Below, one piece after another: positions 41,435 through 49,751 of a stretch of DNA of 64,000 nucleotides. The notes beneath the pieces were generated by a model. That model had not been told where the DNA came from. It saw nothing but the letters and a program-made list of their open reading frames with translations, and searched no databases. The stretch is taken from the NCBI RefSeq assembly GCF_021502575.1, contig NZ_JAKFGN010000002.1, positions 868,001-932,000 on the forward strand, given 5' to 3'. The stretch's first letter is position 1. Every line of letters starts with the position of its first letter. Made by a program: the position numbers and the translations under genes. This DNA is from Bradyrhizobium sp. G127 (lineage in GTDB: Bacteria > Pseudomonadota > Alphaproteobacteria > Rhizobiales > Xanthobacteraceae).

Positions 41435-42466
41435 ATGGTGCGCTCAATCCTCATCGCCGCAACCCTTGCTGCCGGAATGCATGGCGCGGCGTTTGCGCAG
41501 TCGGCGCAGGACGAACTGTCCAGCCCCGTACTGCGCGCCAGCGTCACCGTCAGCAGCGATGTCGTGCGGATCGGCGACCTTATCGACAATGCAGGCACCG
41601 CCGCGCAGATCGCCGTCTTCCGCGCGCCGGATCTCGGCACGACGGGTTCGCTCCCCGTGTCTCAACTGCTCTCCGCGCTGCGCGCGCACCAGGTGATCGG
41701 CGTCGACACTCGCGATCTCCGCGAAGTATCCGTCACACGCTCGTCGCGGCTGCTGGTGTCGAAAGACATCGAACTTCAGGTCGCCCGCGTGCTGGAGCGT
41801 CGCAACGGTCTGGGCGATGCCGCCAACATCTCGGTCACATTCGAGCGCGATCTGCGTGAACTGCAACTCGACTCCGCCCATACCGGCGACATGCGCGCCG
41901 CCGTCGTGCGTTACGATCCGCGCAACGGCCGCTTCGACATCACGTTCGAGATCGCCAACGACGTCACCTATTCGCCCACCAAGCTGCGCTTCACCGGAAC
42001 AGCGGTGGAAACGGTGGAAGCCGCAGTGCTCGTCCGCAGCGTCGAACGCAATGAAATCCTGAAAGCATCCGACGTTATCGTTGAACGCCGGCCAAAGGCC
42101 GAAGTTGGCAACGAGGTGGTGCTTCGTGAGCGCACGGTCGGCATGCAGGTTCGCAAGCAGATGCGCGCCGGGCAGGCGCTGAAGGCCGCCGATCTCGGCA
42201 AGCCGGATCTCGTGTCGCGCGACCAGGCCGTCACGCTGATCTACGAGGTGCCCGGCCTCTATCTCACCGGCCGCGGCAAGGCCGTCGACAGCGGCACCGA
42301 GGGCGATGTGGTCAACGTCGTCAACCTGCAATCGAAACGCACCGTGCAAGGCATCGTCGTTGGTCCCGGCCAGGTATCGATCATGGCCCCGATCTCCCGC
42401 CTCACCACCGCCGCTCTCGCTCCCGCCGCAACGCCAGCCGCCCCCGAATCCAGAAAAGCCGAGTAA
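41435..42466 (+). CDS. flgA: Flagellar P-ring assembly chaperone FlgA
   Basis: A 343-residue periplasmic protein with a signal peptide (residues 1-20, ending GAAFA). The C-terminal SAF-type domain (VERNEILKASDVIVERRP, MQVRKQMRAGQALKAADLGKPDLVSRDQAV, TVQGIVVGPGQVSI) is that of FlgA, which helps assemble the P ring built from FlgI. It is longer than E. coli FlgA (219) by an N-terminal module. The ATG at 41435 follows GAGGGAGGG and is 11 bases after flgG. Confidence 0.92.
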   Translation: MVRSILIAATLAAGMHGAAFAQSAQDELSSPVLRASVTVSSDVVRIGDLIDNAGTAAQIAVFRAPDLGTTGSLPVSQLLSALRAHQVIGVDTRDLREVSVTRSSRLLVSKDIELQVARVLERRNGLGDAANISVTFERDLRELQLDSAHTGDMRAAVVRYDPRNGRFDITFEIANDVTYSPTKLRFTGTAVETVEAAVLVRSVERNEILKASDVIVERRPKAEVGNEVVLRERTVGMQVRKQMRAGQALKAADLGKPDLVSRDQAVTLIYEVPGLYLTGRGKAVDSGTEGDVVNVVNLQSKRTVQGIVVGPGQVSIMAPISRLTTAALAPAATPAAPESRKAE

Positions 42467-42471
42467 CAGTC

Positions 42472-43230
42472 ATGTCGAAGTCTATCGTGTTCAATCGCAT
42501 CGTGATCGTCGGCAGTCTGCTGGCGCTCGGCAGCCTGGCCAGCGGATGTTCGTCGCTCGATCGCCTCGCGGCTATCGGCGAAAAGCCCAAGCTGTCGGCG
42601 ATCGACAATCCGACGACGCAGGCTGGCTACAAGCCCGTCTCGATGCCGATGCCCGCGCCGCAACCGGCTTCATTCAATCCGAACTCGCTGTGGCGGAACG
42701 GCTCGCGCGCCTTCTTCAAGGACCAGCGCGCACACCAGATCGGCGACATTCTCACGGTCACCGTCAACATCACCGACAAAGCCAACATCGCCAACGAGAC
42801 CCAGCGCAGCCGCGCGAACAAGGAAGATTCCAGCATCACCAATTTCTTCGGCATCACCAAGGTGCCGCTCACCAATGCCGCGATCCCTCCCGGCAAGCTG
42901 CTGACGACGGATTCCACCTCGTCCAGCGACGGCAAGGGTTCGGTCAACCGGCAGGAAGCCTTGCAAACCAACGTCGCCGCCGTGGTCACGCAATTGCTGC
43001 CTAACGGCAATCTCGTGGTCGAGGGCAAGCAGGAGGTCCGCGTCAACTTCGAAGTCCGCGAACTGATCGTCGCGGGCATCGTGCGGCCGGAAGACATCCA
43101 GAGCGACAACACCATCGACTCCAGCAAGATCGCGCAGGCGCGTATCGCTTATGGCGGACGCGGCCAGATCACCGACGTACAGCAGGCCCGTTACGGTCAG
43201 CAGGCTTTCGACATCCTGCTTCCATTCTGA
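42472..43230 (+). CDS. flgH: Flagellar L-ring lipoprotein FlgH
   Basis: A 252-residue outer-membrane lipoprotein. The lipobox is LASGCSSLD with Cys at residue ~24. Landmarks are SLWRNGSRAFFKDQRAHQIGDILTVTVNITDKANIANET (key residues W, DILTV) and the C-terminal RPEDIQSDNTIDSSKIAQARIAYGGRG. It forms the L ring around the rod. It follows flgA after 5 bases and ends the flgF-G-A-H run; two hairpins follow. Confidence 0.96.
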   Translation: MSKSIVFNRIVIVGSLLALGSLASGCSSLDRLAAIGEKPKLSAIDNPTTQAGYKPVSMPMPAPQPASFNPNSLWRNGSRAFFKDQRAHQIGDILTVTVNITDKANIANETQRSRANKEDSSITNFFGITKVPLTNAAIPPGKLLTTDSTSSSDGKGSVNRQEALQTNVAAVVTQLLPNGNLVVEGKQEVRVNFEVRELIVAGIVRPEDIQSDNTIDSSKIAQARIAYGGRGQITDVQQARYGQQAFDILLPF

Positions 43231-43243
43231 TCACACCCGCAAG

Positions 43244-43265
43244 AGACGGTTCCAACCGTCTTTCT
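43244..43265 (+). terminator. Terminator after flgH
   Basis: AGACGGTT-CC-AACCGTCT is a perfect 8-bp hairpin followed by TTCTC, 13 bases after the flgH stop. Confidence 0.75.
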
Positions 43266-43316
43266 CCCAGCTCCCACATCGGGCCGCGAACCTAGGCGCA
43301 GCTTGATGTTCCAAGG

Positions 43317-43353
43317 ACACGGCCTCCGTCAGCTCCCCTGACCGAGGCCGTGT
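43317..43353. terminator. Second hairpin between flgH and the GGDEF gene
   Basis: ACACGGCCTC and GAGGCCGTGT are perfect 10-bp arms with a 17-base loop. It follows the first terminator by about 50 bases and could be a second stop or insulator. Confidence 0.55.
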
Positions 43354-43470
43354 TCGTTCCCGGATGATAAAATTCGAGATTGTTCATCCGGAATTCGACC
43401 CAGTAACCATTTGATCACCCTGGGAAGCGAATGACGGTGCTGTCGTTGGTTAGGTAACCGTCGTTGACGT

Positions 43471-44652
43471 ATGAAGACGCCGAACCCTTCCGGTGCCCGC
43501 AGCATGCTTTTCGATCAGTTATCCTTTCTGGTGGCCATCGGATTTTCCGGCGCTTCGCTCGGCATTACCTTGTTCGTGATGTGGTCGGTCGGTCGATCCG
43601 AAACCCATCTGCTGAACTGGTCAGCCGGACTTGCGCTTCTGGTGGCCGGCGTTGCTTTTTTCAGCACCGTCGTCGAGCGCTACGATGCAGGCTTTCTGCT
43701 CGCCTCCTTCCTGCTTTTGATCGCAGGTTTCGGCCTGGTCAATGCGGGTTGCGCGAAGTTTTGCACTGGCCGGACCGACTGGACCTTGACCGCTGCATCC
43801 GTCGCGATCGGCATTTTCATGACGTCCGGAGCTTTCGCGCTGGGTTATTCCGGCATTGGAACCATGATCGGAAATCTGGCGATTGGGGCTCTTCTCCTTC
43901 TCAGCGCGCGTTATTACTGGTTCGCGCGCGCCGAATCTCCGACCCTGATGACAGTGAATGCGTCGCTTTTCGCCCTCACGGCGGTGTCCTTCATCGCATG
44001 CGGCTACGCGCTTGCTCATCAGGGGCAGATCATTCTGACCTCGCGCCCGGCAAACTGGGCCGAGGAAATCAATTCCATCATGGTAATCGCCGCGCTGACC
44101 GGTATCGGCACGCTCTCCCTCACTCTCAATCAGATCCGGATCGCGAACCGCCACAAGTCGGACGCGATGAAAGATGCCCTGACCGGTCTTCTCAACCGGC
44201 GCGCCCTGTTCGACAGCGATATGGATATTGCGCCGATGGGCACGGCGGTCGTGATGATGGATCTGGACTACTTCAAGAAGATCAACGATCGCTTCGGGCA
44301 CGATTCGGGCGACCAGATATTGAAGGCCTTCGCCGAGCTGATACGCGCGAACATTCGCTCGAACGATCTTGCCGCGCGGATGGGAGGCGAGGAGTTCTGC
44401 ATTATCATGCCGGACTCGAGCCCGAAATCCGCAGCCGCTGTCGCGGATCGCATCAGATCGCAGATCGAGGTGACGATCGTGCAGACGGCGAACGGACCTA
44501 TTCGCGCAACGGTCAGCGCGGGAATCGCCGTTCGCTCTGCGGAGCCGGAAACACTCCGGTCGCTGCTTAACAGAGCGGACGCCGCTCTTTATGAAGCGAA
44601 AGCGTCCGGCCGCAACCGCGTTCAGATCTCCGGTTTCAGCCTTGCGGCCTAA
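43471..44652 (+). CDS. Membrane diguanylate cyclase (GGDEF domain)
   Basis: A 393-residue protein. Six or seven TM helices lie in about 12-230 (a sensory membrane module), followed by a GGDEF domain from about residue 235. The catalytic signature is GGEEF at 305-309. The product-inhibition I-site RSND (RxxD) ends five residues before it. So the enzyme should make c-di-GMP and be feedback-inhibited. It lies between flgH and dksA in the flagellar locus. The ATG at 43471 is used; an alternative ATG at 43504 is possible. No EAL domain is present. A hairpin follows the stop. Confidence 0.9.
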   Translation: MKTPNPSGARSMLFDQLSFLVAIGFSGASLGITLFVMWSVGRSETHLLNWSAGLALLVAGVAFFSTVVERYDAGFLLASFLLLIAGFGLVNAGCAKFCTGRTDWTLTAASVAIGIFMTSGAFALGYSGIGTMIGNLAIGALLLLSARYYWFARAESPTLMTVNASLFALTAVSFIACGYALAHQGQIILTSRPANWAEEINSIMVIAALTGIGTLSLTLNQIRIANRHKSDAMKDALTGLLNRRALFDSDMDIAPMGTAVVMMDLDYFKKINDRFGHDSGDQILKAFAELIRANIRSNDLAARMGGEEFCIIMPDSSPKSAAAVADRIRSQIEVTIVQTANGPIRATVSAGIAVRSAEPETLRSLLNRADAALYEAKASGRNRVQISGFSLAA

Positions 44653-44663
44653 CTTAAAGCTCC

Positions 44664-44684
44664 CGCGAAACCAGTGGTTTCGCG
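44664..44684 (+). terminator. Hairpin after the diguanylate cyclase
   Basis: CGCGAAACC / GGTTTCGCG is a 9-bp perfect stem with a 3-base loop, 12 bases after the stop. It has no T-run. Confidence 0.5.
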
Positions 44685-44788
44685 CAAGCGGATCAAGCTG
44701 AACACCCGTTCATAAAAATGTCCGCATCATGCGCGGAACGTTTGTTACCCGCTTCTGTTCTATCCCCGCTTATCAAAGGAGAGAATGG

Positions 44789-45016
44789 ATGAAAAAGTTT
44801 GGTTTTATTGCCGCGGCTGTTGCCGCCCTTGCTTTCGCGGCGCCGATGGCAGCGAGCGCGCAGACAGTTGTTATCAAGTCCGGTGAACGCGGAATGCACC
44901 GTCACCACAGCGATTATCGCAACGCGCGCGCCTACATGCATCGCGATCGCGGCTGGCACCGCGGACACCACAAGAAAGTCATCGTGATCAAGCGCGGCCA
45001 CGGCCATCATCACTAG
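44789..45016 (+). CDS. Small exported His-rich peptide
   Basis: A 75-residue peptide. Its first 24 residues form a signal peptide (MKKFGFIAAAVAALAFAAPMAASA). The mature part is very rich in His, Arg and Lys (HRHHSDYRNAR, MHRDRGWHRGHHKKV, RGHGHHH), which suggests binding of metals such as Ni, Cu or Zn, or of acidic surfaces. AAAGGAGAG precedes the overlapping ATGs at 44785 and 44789; the second is used because it gives the signal peptide. A strong terminator follows. Confidence 0.7.
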   Translation: MKKFGFIAAAVAALAFAAPMAASAQTVVIKSGERGMHRHHSDYRNARAYMHRDRGWHRGHHKKVIVIKRGHGHHH

Positions 45017-45033
45017 CGCTGATCAATACGAGA

Positions 45034-45064
45034 AACGGCCCCGCTGTCGGGGCCGTTTTTTTTG
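45034..45064 (+). terminator. Rho-independent terminator after the His-rich peptide gene
   Basis: AACGGCCCC / GGGGCCGTT stem with a 6-base loop, followed by a run of eight or more T residues. Confidence 0.9.
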
Positions 45065-45087
45065 CAGATGTGATTTGAAACCGGCGC

Positions 45088-45291
45088 CTAACGCCGCGGA
45101 CCGTAGTTGCGGACGCAAGTTGCCACCGTTCCTGATGCTGCAGCCTGGCACTGCCGATAGCTGCTGTATTTGCAATCGCCGGGACCCGGCGAATTCTTCA
45201 GGCAGTATTTTCCGCTCCGCGCCTCCGCGCCACCCGACGCCGCGATGAGAGCGATCGAAAGAGAGGCCGCTGCAATAACAAATTTTTTCAT
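45088..45291 (-). CDS. DUF3551 family exported peptide
   Basis: A 67-residue peptide. The signal peptide spans 1-24 (ending GGAEA). The mature part has four Cys (YCLKN, GDCKY, QCQAA, TCVRN) in the spacing of DUF3551, a family expanded in Bradyrhizobiaceae. The role is unknown. GGAGGGAAACC precedes the ATG at 45291. It is transcribed in the opposite direction to the His-rich peptide gene, sharing the terminator region. Confidence 0.8.
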   Translation of the reverse strand: MKKFVIAAASLSIALIAASGGAEARSGKYCLKNSPGPGDCKYSSYRQCQAAASGTVATCVRNYGPRR

Positions 45292-45355
45292 GGTTTCCCT
45301 CCGGCTGTTTTGTTTTTGCTAATTCGCGAAAAACGAGCAGGTTCCGAAGCGAAAA

Positions 45356-45387
45356 TAAAAAGCCCGGCGACCTTTCGGTCCCGGGCT
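45356..45387 (-). terminator. Terminator of dksA
   Basis: On the minus strand AGCCCGG / CCGGGCT is followed by TTTTTATTTTC, 48 bases beyond the dksA stop. Confidence 0.8.
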
Positions 45388-45434
45388 CCACTCGATTGAC
45401 AATTGCGAAAGGGATTTCGCCTAGGCCGTCCGGC

Positions 45435-45845
45435 CTACTCGTCGCGATAGACCTTCTCACGCTTCTCGTGGCGCTCCTGCGCCTCGACCGACAGCGTAGC
45501 GATGGGACGCGCTTCGAGGCGCTTCAGCGAAATCGGCTCGCCGGTTTCCTCGCAATAGCCGTAGGTATTGTCCTCGATCCGCTGCAAGGCAGCATCGATC
45601 TTGGAAATGAGCTTGCGTTGACGGTCGCGCGCACGAAGTTCGATGGCGCGATCGGTCTCTGATGACGCACGGTCGGCGAGATCGGGATGATTGACGTTCT
45701 CTTCCTGAAGTTGCTGAAGCGTGGTCTTCGATTCCCGAAGGATCTCTTCCTTCCAGTCGAGGAGCTTCCGGCGGAAATACTCCCGCTGGCGCTCGTTCAT
45801 GAAAGGCTCTTTTTCCGAGGGCCTGTAGTTCTTCAACTTTTCCAA
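45435..45845 (-). CDS. dksA: RNA polymerase-binding transcription factor DksA
   Basis: A 136-residue protein. The alphaproteobacterial DksA pattern is complete: NYRPSEKEPFMNERQREYFRRKLLDWKEE, LADRASSETDRAIELRARDRQRKLISKI with the coiled coil, and YGYCEETGEPISLKRLEARPIATLSVEAQERHE. A single Cys remains in the zinc-finger region, as in other Cys-poor alphaproteobacterial DksA. It binds the RNA polymerase secondary channel and works with ppGpp. The conserved YRPSEKEPF segment lies upstream of the first ATG, so the TTG at 45845 is used. It lies between the flagellar fliX gene and the small peptide genes. Confidence 0.9.
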   Translation of the reverse strand: MEKLKNYRPSEKEPFMNERQREYFRRKLLDWKEEILRESKTTLQQLQEENVNHPDLADRASSETDRAIELRARDRQRKLISKIDAALQRIEDNTYGYCEETGEPISLKRLEARPIATLSVEAQERHEKREKVYRDE

Positions 45846-46078
45846 GTGCGGTCCATGTTGACGTGCAAGGCGGGACAGAAACGGCCGCCCGCGCCGCAGC
45901 TTATATAGCGGCGGCTTGTGACAAACAATATCGCCTAGCGGCCGGAAATCACCTGCCGGAAGACCCGGAGGAACCGTCCAAATGGACGGGGGACGAGGCC
46001 TTTACACAGGAAATTCAGTCATTTCGGGCCTGCCGGCCCGGATTGCCGGTGCGGCGGCGGGATAAATCGGGGGCTGGC

Positions 46079-46486
46079 TTATTGACCGGCCTTGGCCAGT
46101 TCGACTTCCACACGCAGCTCGATTTCGGACAGCACCTGGTCCAGGCCCGGATCGCCCGAGGTCATTTTCAGATCGGCCGCGGCGGTGCGCAGGCGGGCGA
46201 CGGTGGTCGAATCGAACGATCCGGCCAGCAGCCCGATCTTGAGATCGTCGAGAACATCGAGCGCGGTCCGGCCCCGGGCGACGGATCGCTTGCGGCGCTC
46301 GGTAGAATCCTCGACACCCTGCATCGTCAGCAACGCGTCGATACCGCTGGCCGCTCGCGGCGGCGCAGCGGATCGCATCTCGGCCGGTGTGCCGACATCG
46401 CCCAGGGAAAAAGAGGTCGAGCCCGACCGCCGCGTGGTGCTCGCCGGCGATGCCAGACTGGTTCCGTTGGGTCCGTAGATTCGCAT
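46079..46486 (-). CDS. fliX: Flagellar assembly regulator FliX
   Basis: A 135-residue protein matching alphaproteobacterial FliX: MRIYGPNGTSLASPAS at the start and GIDALLTMQGVEDSTERRKRSVARGRTALDVLDDLKIGLLAG in the centre. In Caulobacter FliX couples early flagellar assembly to the sigma-54 activator FlbD. flbD is not in the window. It is divergent from flgI across 307 bp that hold a near-CtrA site (46580-46594) and a sigma-54 promoter. Confidence 0.92.
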   Translation of the reverse strand: MRIYGPNGTSLASPASTTRRSGSTSFSLGDVGTPAEMRSAAPPRAASGIDALLTMQGVEDSTERRKRSVARGRTALDVLDDLKIGLLAGSFDSTTVARLRTAAADLKMTSGDPGLDQVLSEIELRVEVELAKAGQ

Positions 46487-46579
46487 CGTGCCTATCTCGC
46501 GAGACAGCCGGTCGAGGAACCGCTGGCTTCATCTCTCCATCGCCGGAGCGCCCTCACAACCCAAAGTGGCCATTTATGG

Positions 46580-46594
46580 TTAACGGAAGGTAAA
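46580..46594. promoter_or_regulatory. Near-match CtrA site between fliX and flgI
   Basis: TTAA-CGGAAGG-TAAA differs from TTAA-N7-TTAA at one position. It lies 94 bases upstream of fliX. Part of the word ATGGTTAAC that recurs upstream of several flagellar units here. Confidence 0.4.
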
Positions 46595-46708
46595 CGACCC
46601 GGCAATTTATGCCGGATACGGCAACTTCGCCGCCGCGGCCGCTGTCCCCAAGTCAGCATCAATTTTAGATAATTAAACAAATTCAATAATTTACACCATT
46701 CATGGCTC

Positions 46709-46724
46709 TGGCACAGCCCTCGCA
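46709..46724 (+). promoter_or_regulatory. Sigma-54 promoter of flgI
   Basis: TGGCACA-GCCC-TCGCA agrees with the -24/-12 consensus except for one base of TTGC. The flgI ATG is 70 bases downstream. The same form (TGGCAC-N5-TCGCA) occurs upstream of flgF. No other element was identified in the fliX/flgI gap besides the near-CtrA site. Confidence 0.8.
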
Positions 46725-46793
46725 TAGTCGATCATGGTCCAGCCTCATGGGGAGCATGGGGCGCGGCCGCGAGACCTCAGCGGGGAGCAGAGG

Positions 46794-47915
46794 ATGTTTC
46801 GGATTTTTCAGGCAGCCTGCACGGCCATCGCCCTGCTGACCGCCCTCATGGGCGCCTCGGGCGCACCAGCCCATGCGACGTCGCGGATCAAGGATCTCGC
46901 GAACATCGAGGGCGTGCGCCAGAACCAGTTGATCGGCTACGGCCTTGTTGTCGGCCTCAACGGCACCGGCGATACGCTGAACAACATCCCCTTCACCAAG
47001 CAGTCGCTGCAGGCGATGCTTGAACGCATGGGCGTCAATATCCGGGGCTCCACGATTCGCACCGGCAACGTCGCCGCTGTGATGGTGACGGGCAACCTGC
47101 CCGCCTTCGCTACCCAGGGCACCCGCATGGACATCACCGTGTCGGCGCTCGGCGATGCCAAAAGCCTTCAAGGTGGCACTCTTCTGGTTACCCCCCTGCT
47201 CGGCGCCGACGGCAACGTCTATGCGGTTGGGCAGGGTTCGCTGACGATCGGTGGCTTCTCCGCGGAAGGCGCTGCCGCAAGCGTCACCAAGGGTGTGCCG
47301 ACCAACGGCCGCATCGCGAATGGCGCGCTGGTCGAGCGCGAAATCGAATTCGCGCTGAACCGGATGCCCAATGTCCGCCTCGCCCTGCGCAACGGCGACT
47401 TCACCACCGCCAAGCGCATCGCCGCCGCGGTCAACGATTTCCTCGGCACCAAGACCGCCGAGCCGATCGACCCGTCCACCGTGCAGCTCAGCATACCGGC
47501 CGAGTTCAAAGGCAACGTCGTCGCATTGCTCACCGAGATCGAGCAATTGCAGGTCGAGCCTGATCTGGGCGCCAAGATCATCATCGACGAACGCTCCGGC
47601 ATCATCGTGATGGGCCGCGATGTGCGGGTTGCAACCGTCGCGGTGGCGCAAGGCAACCTCACCGTGTCGATCTCCGAAAGCCCGCAGGTCAGCCAGCCGG
47701 CTCCGTTCTCGAACGGACGCACGGTTGTCACACCCAATACCCGCGTCGGCGTCCAGGAAGACGGCAAGAAACTTGCCGTGGTCAAGGACGGCGTCTCGTT
47801 GCAGCAACTGGTCGACGGCCTCAACGGCCTCGGCATCGGACCGCGCGACCTGATCGGCATCCTGCAAGCCATCAAGGCTTCGGGCGCCATTCAGGCCGAC
47901 ATCGAGGTGATGTGA
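46794..47915 (+). CDS. flgI: Flagellar P-ring protein FlgI
   Basis: A 373-residue periplasmic protein. The signal peptide ends near residue 27 (GAPAHA), and the mature part begins with RIKDLANIEGVRQNQLIGYGLVVGLNGTGD. Other landmarks are GRIANGALVEREIEF and the C-terminal GVSLQQLVDGLNGLGIGPRDLIGILQAIKASGAIQADIEVM. It forms the P ring. The ATG at 46794 follows CAGAGG and is preferred to an in-frame start at 46734 near the promoter. It overlaps the next start by one base. Confidence 0.97.
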   Translation: MFRIFQAACTAIALLTALMGASGAPAHATSRIKDLANIEGVRQNQLIGYGLVVGLNGTGDTLNNIPFTKQSLQAMLERMGVNIRGSTIRTGNVAAVMVTGNLPAFATQGTRMDITVSALGDAKSLQGGTLLVTPLLGADGNVYAVGQGSLTIGGFSAEGAAASVTKGVPTNGRIANGALVEREIEFALNRMPNVRLALRNGDFTTAKRIAAAVNDFLGTKTAEPIDPSTVQLSIPAEFKGNVVALLTEIEQLQVEPDLGAKIIIDERSGIIVMGRDVRVATVAVAQGNLTVSISESPQVSQPAPFSNGRTVVTPNTRVGVQEDGKKLAVVKDGVSLQQLVDGLNGLGIGPRDLIGILQAIKASGAIQADIEVM

Positions 47916-48256
47916 TGAGCACCATTCCATCGTCCCCGCAGGCGACCACGACATTCGTCAACGGCCGTCCCGACCTTCTGATGCAGGAGGCACTGACGAA
48001 AGTCTCGCCGCAGGCGCAGGCGAAAGCCAAGAGCCAGGCGCAGGATTTCGAGGCGGTGTTCCTGAACTCGATGTTTTCGCAGATGACCAGCGGCATCAAG
48101 GAAGACGGGCCGTTCGGCAATACCAAGAGCACCGGAATCTGGCGCTCGATGATGACCGAGCAGTATTCGAAATCGTTTGCGCAGGCCGGCGGCGTTGGAA
48201 TTTCCAATGACGTCTATCGCACCCTCATTCTCCAGCAGGCCAACGCAGCCCGCTAA
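47915..48256 (+). CDS. flgJ: Rod-binding protein (FlgJ N-domain-like)
   Basis: A 113-residue protein matching the N-terminal rod-binding domain of FlgJ, without a muramidase domain, as is usual in alphaproteobacteria (CheL-like): AQDFEAVFLNSMFSQMTSGIKEDGPFGN, GIWRSMMTEQYSKSFAQAGGVGISNDVYRTLI. It assists rod assembly. The ATG at 47915 overlaps the flgI stop (TGATG). It is followed after 21 bases by a FlgN-like gene. Confidence 0.9.
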   Translation: MSTIPSSPQATTTFVNGRPDLLMQEALTKVSPQAQAKAKSQAQDFEAVFLNSMFSQMTSGIKEDGPFGNTKSTGIWRSMMTEQYSKSFAQAGGVGISNDVYRTLILQQANAAR

Positions 48257-48277
48257 GCGCACCGGAAGGGACGCCGC

Positions 48278-48769
48278 ATGATACCTCAGCAGCCAACCGC
48301 CAACACATCCTCCCCCGCTCCCGCGGCGGCTTCGCCGGCAGAGGCCCGCAAACTGGCCGAAGGCATGATGCAGATCATGAGCGCGCTGCTCGCCGTCGTG
48401 GAGCGCGAGACCGAACTGGTCCGCGCCGGAAATGTCCGCGAGGCCATGGCGCTCGAAACCCAGAAAGGCGAGATCTCGCGACAGTATGTCGACGCCGTCG
48501 GCAAGCTCACGCGCAGCCGCGACTATCTCAAGCAGTCAACGCCGGAACTGCTGACGGCTCTGCACCGTCATCACGACACTTTCCGCGCGATGCTGCAAAT
48601 CAACCTCACCGTGCTTGCGACCGCCCATGCCGTCTCCGAAGGCATCGTGCGCGGCGTCAATGGCGAGATGCAGCGGCGCAGTCTTCCGAACGGCTACACT
48701 GCCGGCGGCCAGCGCGCGATGCCGGGGCCGCGCCATGTCACGCCCCTGTCCGTGAGCCGTTCGCTCTAG
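48278..48769 (+). CDS. FlgN-like flagellar export chaperone
   Basis: A 163-residue protein with a Pro/Ala-rich start and three long helices (about 22-55, 62-95 and 100-130). The pattern AEGMMQIMSALLAVVERETELVRAGNVREAMALE and KGEISRQYVDAVGKLTRSRDYL is that of FlgN-type chaperones, which escort hook-filament junction proteins such as FlgK and FlgL. Similarity to E. coli FlgN is weak, so the assignment rests on position and helical pattern. It lies in the flgI run. Confidence 0.65.
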   Translation: MIPQQPTANTSSPAPAAASPAEARKLAEGMMQIMSALLAVVERETELVRAGNVREAMALETQKGEISRQYVDAVGKLTRSRDYLKQSTPELLTALHRHHDTFRAMLQINLTVLATAHAVSEGIVRGVNGEMQRRSLPNGYTAGGQRAMPGPRHVTPLSVSRSL

Positions 48770-48970
48770 CGAAATCCGTCCAAACTGAATCGAAAGGCAC
48801 AAGCGAAGCGGCTAACAGCCACTTCGCGCCTTCACGCGTGCATGATACGCCGCGCAACAGATACAATTCGATTCAAATCATCGTCCCGTCATAAGGACGG
48901 GATTCAGACGGTCCGAGCATATTTCATTCTGGAGGGTTGGATTTGACTCAAGATGGAGCCGGAGGCTGCC

Positions 48971-49333
48971 ATGAGTGCGGATTTCAACATCAAACCGGTG
49001 GGGGCATCGGTTGCGGCGACCTACATTGAACCTGCATCCGATGCAGCGAAGACGGCTGTCCCGACGCAACTGCCGCCCGACAAGGCGGTAACGGCGCCGG
49101 ACGCGTCGCTCCAGTCGCGCTTCAATCCGCAAGCAGAAACCGACAGAGTGTCCCGCCAGGTCGTGATCGATCGCGCCGCGGCCGAAATCGTCTATCGCAC
49201 GGTGGACAAGAGAACCAGCATTGTCGTCACGCAATACCCGGACGAGGCGCGCTTGCGCGCCCGCGCCTATTTGCGCGCGCTCGACATGGCCCGCCAGGAC
49301 AATGCGCTTCAGAAAACCGATTTGAGCATCTGA
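48971..49333 (+). CDS. FlaG-like small flagellar protein
   Basis: A 120-residue protein. A disordered Pro/Ala-rich N-half is followed by a C-half with VVIDRAAAEIVYRTVDKRTSIVVTQYPDEARLRARAYLRALD. This is similar in plan to FlaG (a conserved strand pair followed by a P-x-E-x-L-type helix). GGAGGCTGCC precedes the ATG at 48971; an ATG at 48953 is also in frame. It lies between the FlgN-like gene and the flagellin cluster. The similarity is weak, so FlaG is a tentative name. Confidence 0.5.
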   Translation: MSADFNIKPVGASVAATYIEPASDAAKTAVPTQLPPDKAVTAPDASLQSRFNPQAETDRVSRQVVIDRAAAEIVYRTVDKRTSIVVTQYPDEARLRARAYLRALDMARQDNALQKTDLSI

Positions 49334-49365
49334 GCCAGCCGCCGTAATACGCGGCGGGCCGGACT

Positions 49366-49731
49366 CTAGCTTTGCTTTGCGTAGGCCGTCTCGAGCGACT
49401 GGGCGCCGGTGGCGGGGTTCGTCATCACGGTCTTGATCTGCGCCGTGCCCTGCTTGGTCAGGGTGAATTTCGAATCGCCGATCCTGAAGGCGTTGTCGCG
49501 GATCAGAACGTCCTGGTACTTCGTCGTGCTGCCGCTCTGGTATCGCACCTTGGCGCGAAATCCGACGACGTTTGAAACCTGGATACTGAACGAGTCGTTG
49601 TTGGCATACTTGCCGGTCCAGTTGCCCTCATAGCTAGCGGCATCGACGGGAACGTAAGGGCCCTTCGAATAATTGACGTTCGATCCGACCGTCACATAGT
49701 TCGCCGATATGATGCCCAGAAGATCAGCCAC
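49366..49731 (-). CDS. Small protein of the flagellin cluster, unknown function
   Basis: A 121-residue protein predicted to be beta-rich, without a signal peptide. Segments are YEGNWTGKYANNDSFSIQVSNVVGFRAKVRYQSGSTTKYQD and DSKFTLTKQGTAQIKTVMTNPATGAQSLETAY. The start is a GTG at 49731, 20 bases after the flaF stop, so it is probably the last gene of the flagellin-flbT-flaF unit. I do not recognise a family. Its product might be an exported or filament-associated component, but this is a guess from position. Confidence 0.6.
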   Translation of the reverse strand: MADLLGIISANYVTVGSNVNYSKGPYVPVDAASYEGNWTGKYANNDSFSIQVSNVVGFRAKVRYQSGSTTKYQDVLIRDNAFRIGDSKFTLTKQGTAQIKTVMTNPATGAQSLETAYAKQS

Positions 49732-49751
49732 GGTCCGGCCTCAAGTATTCA

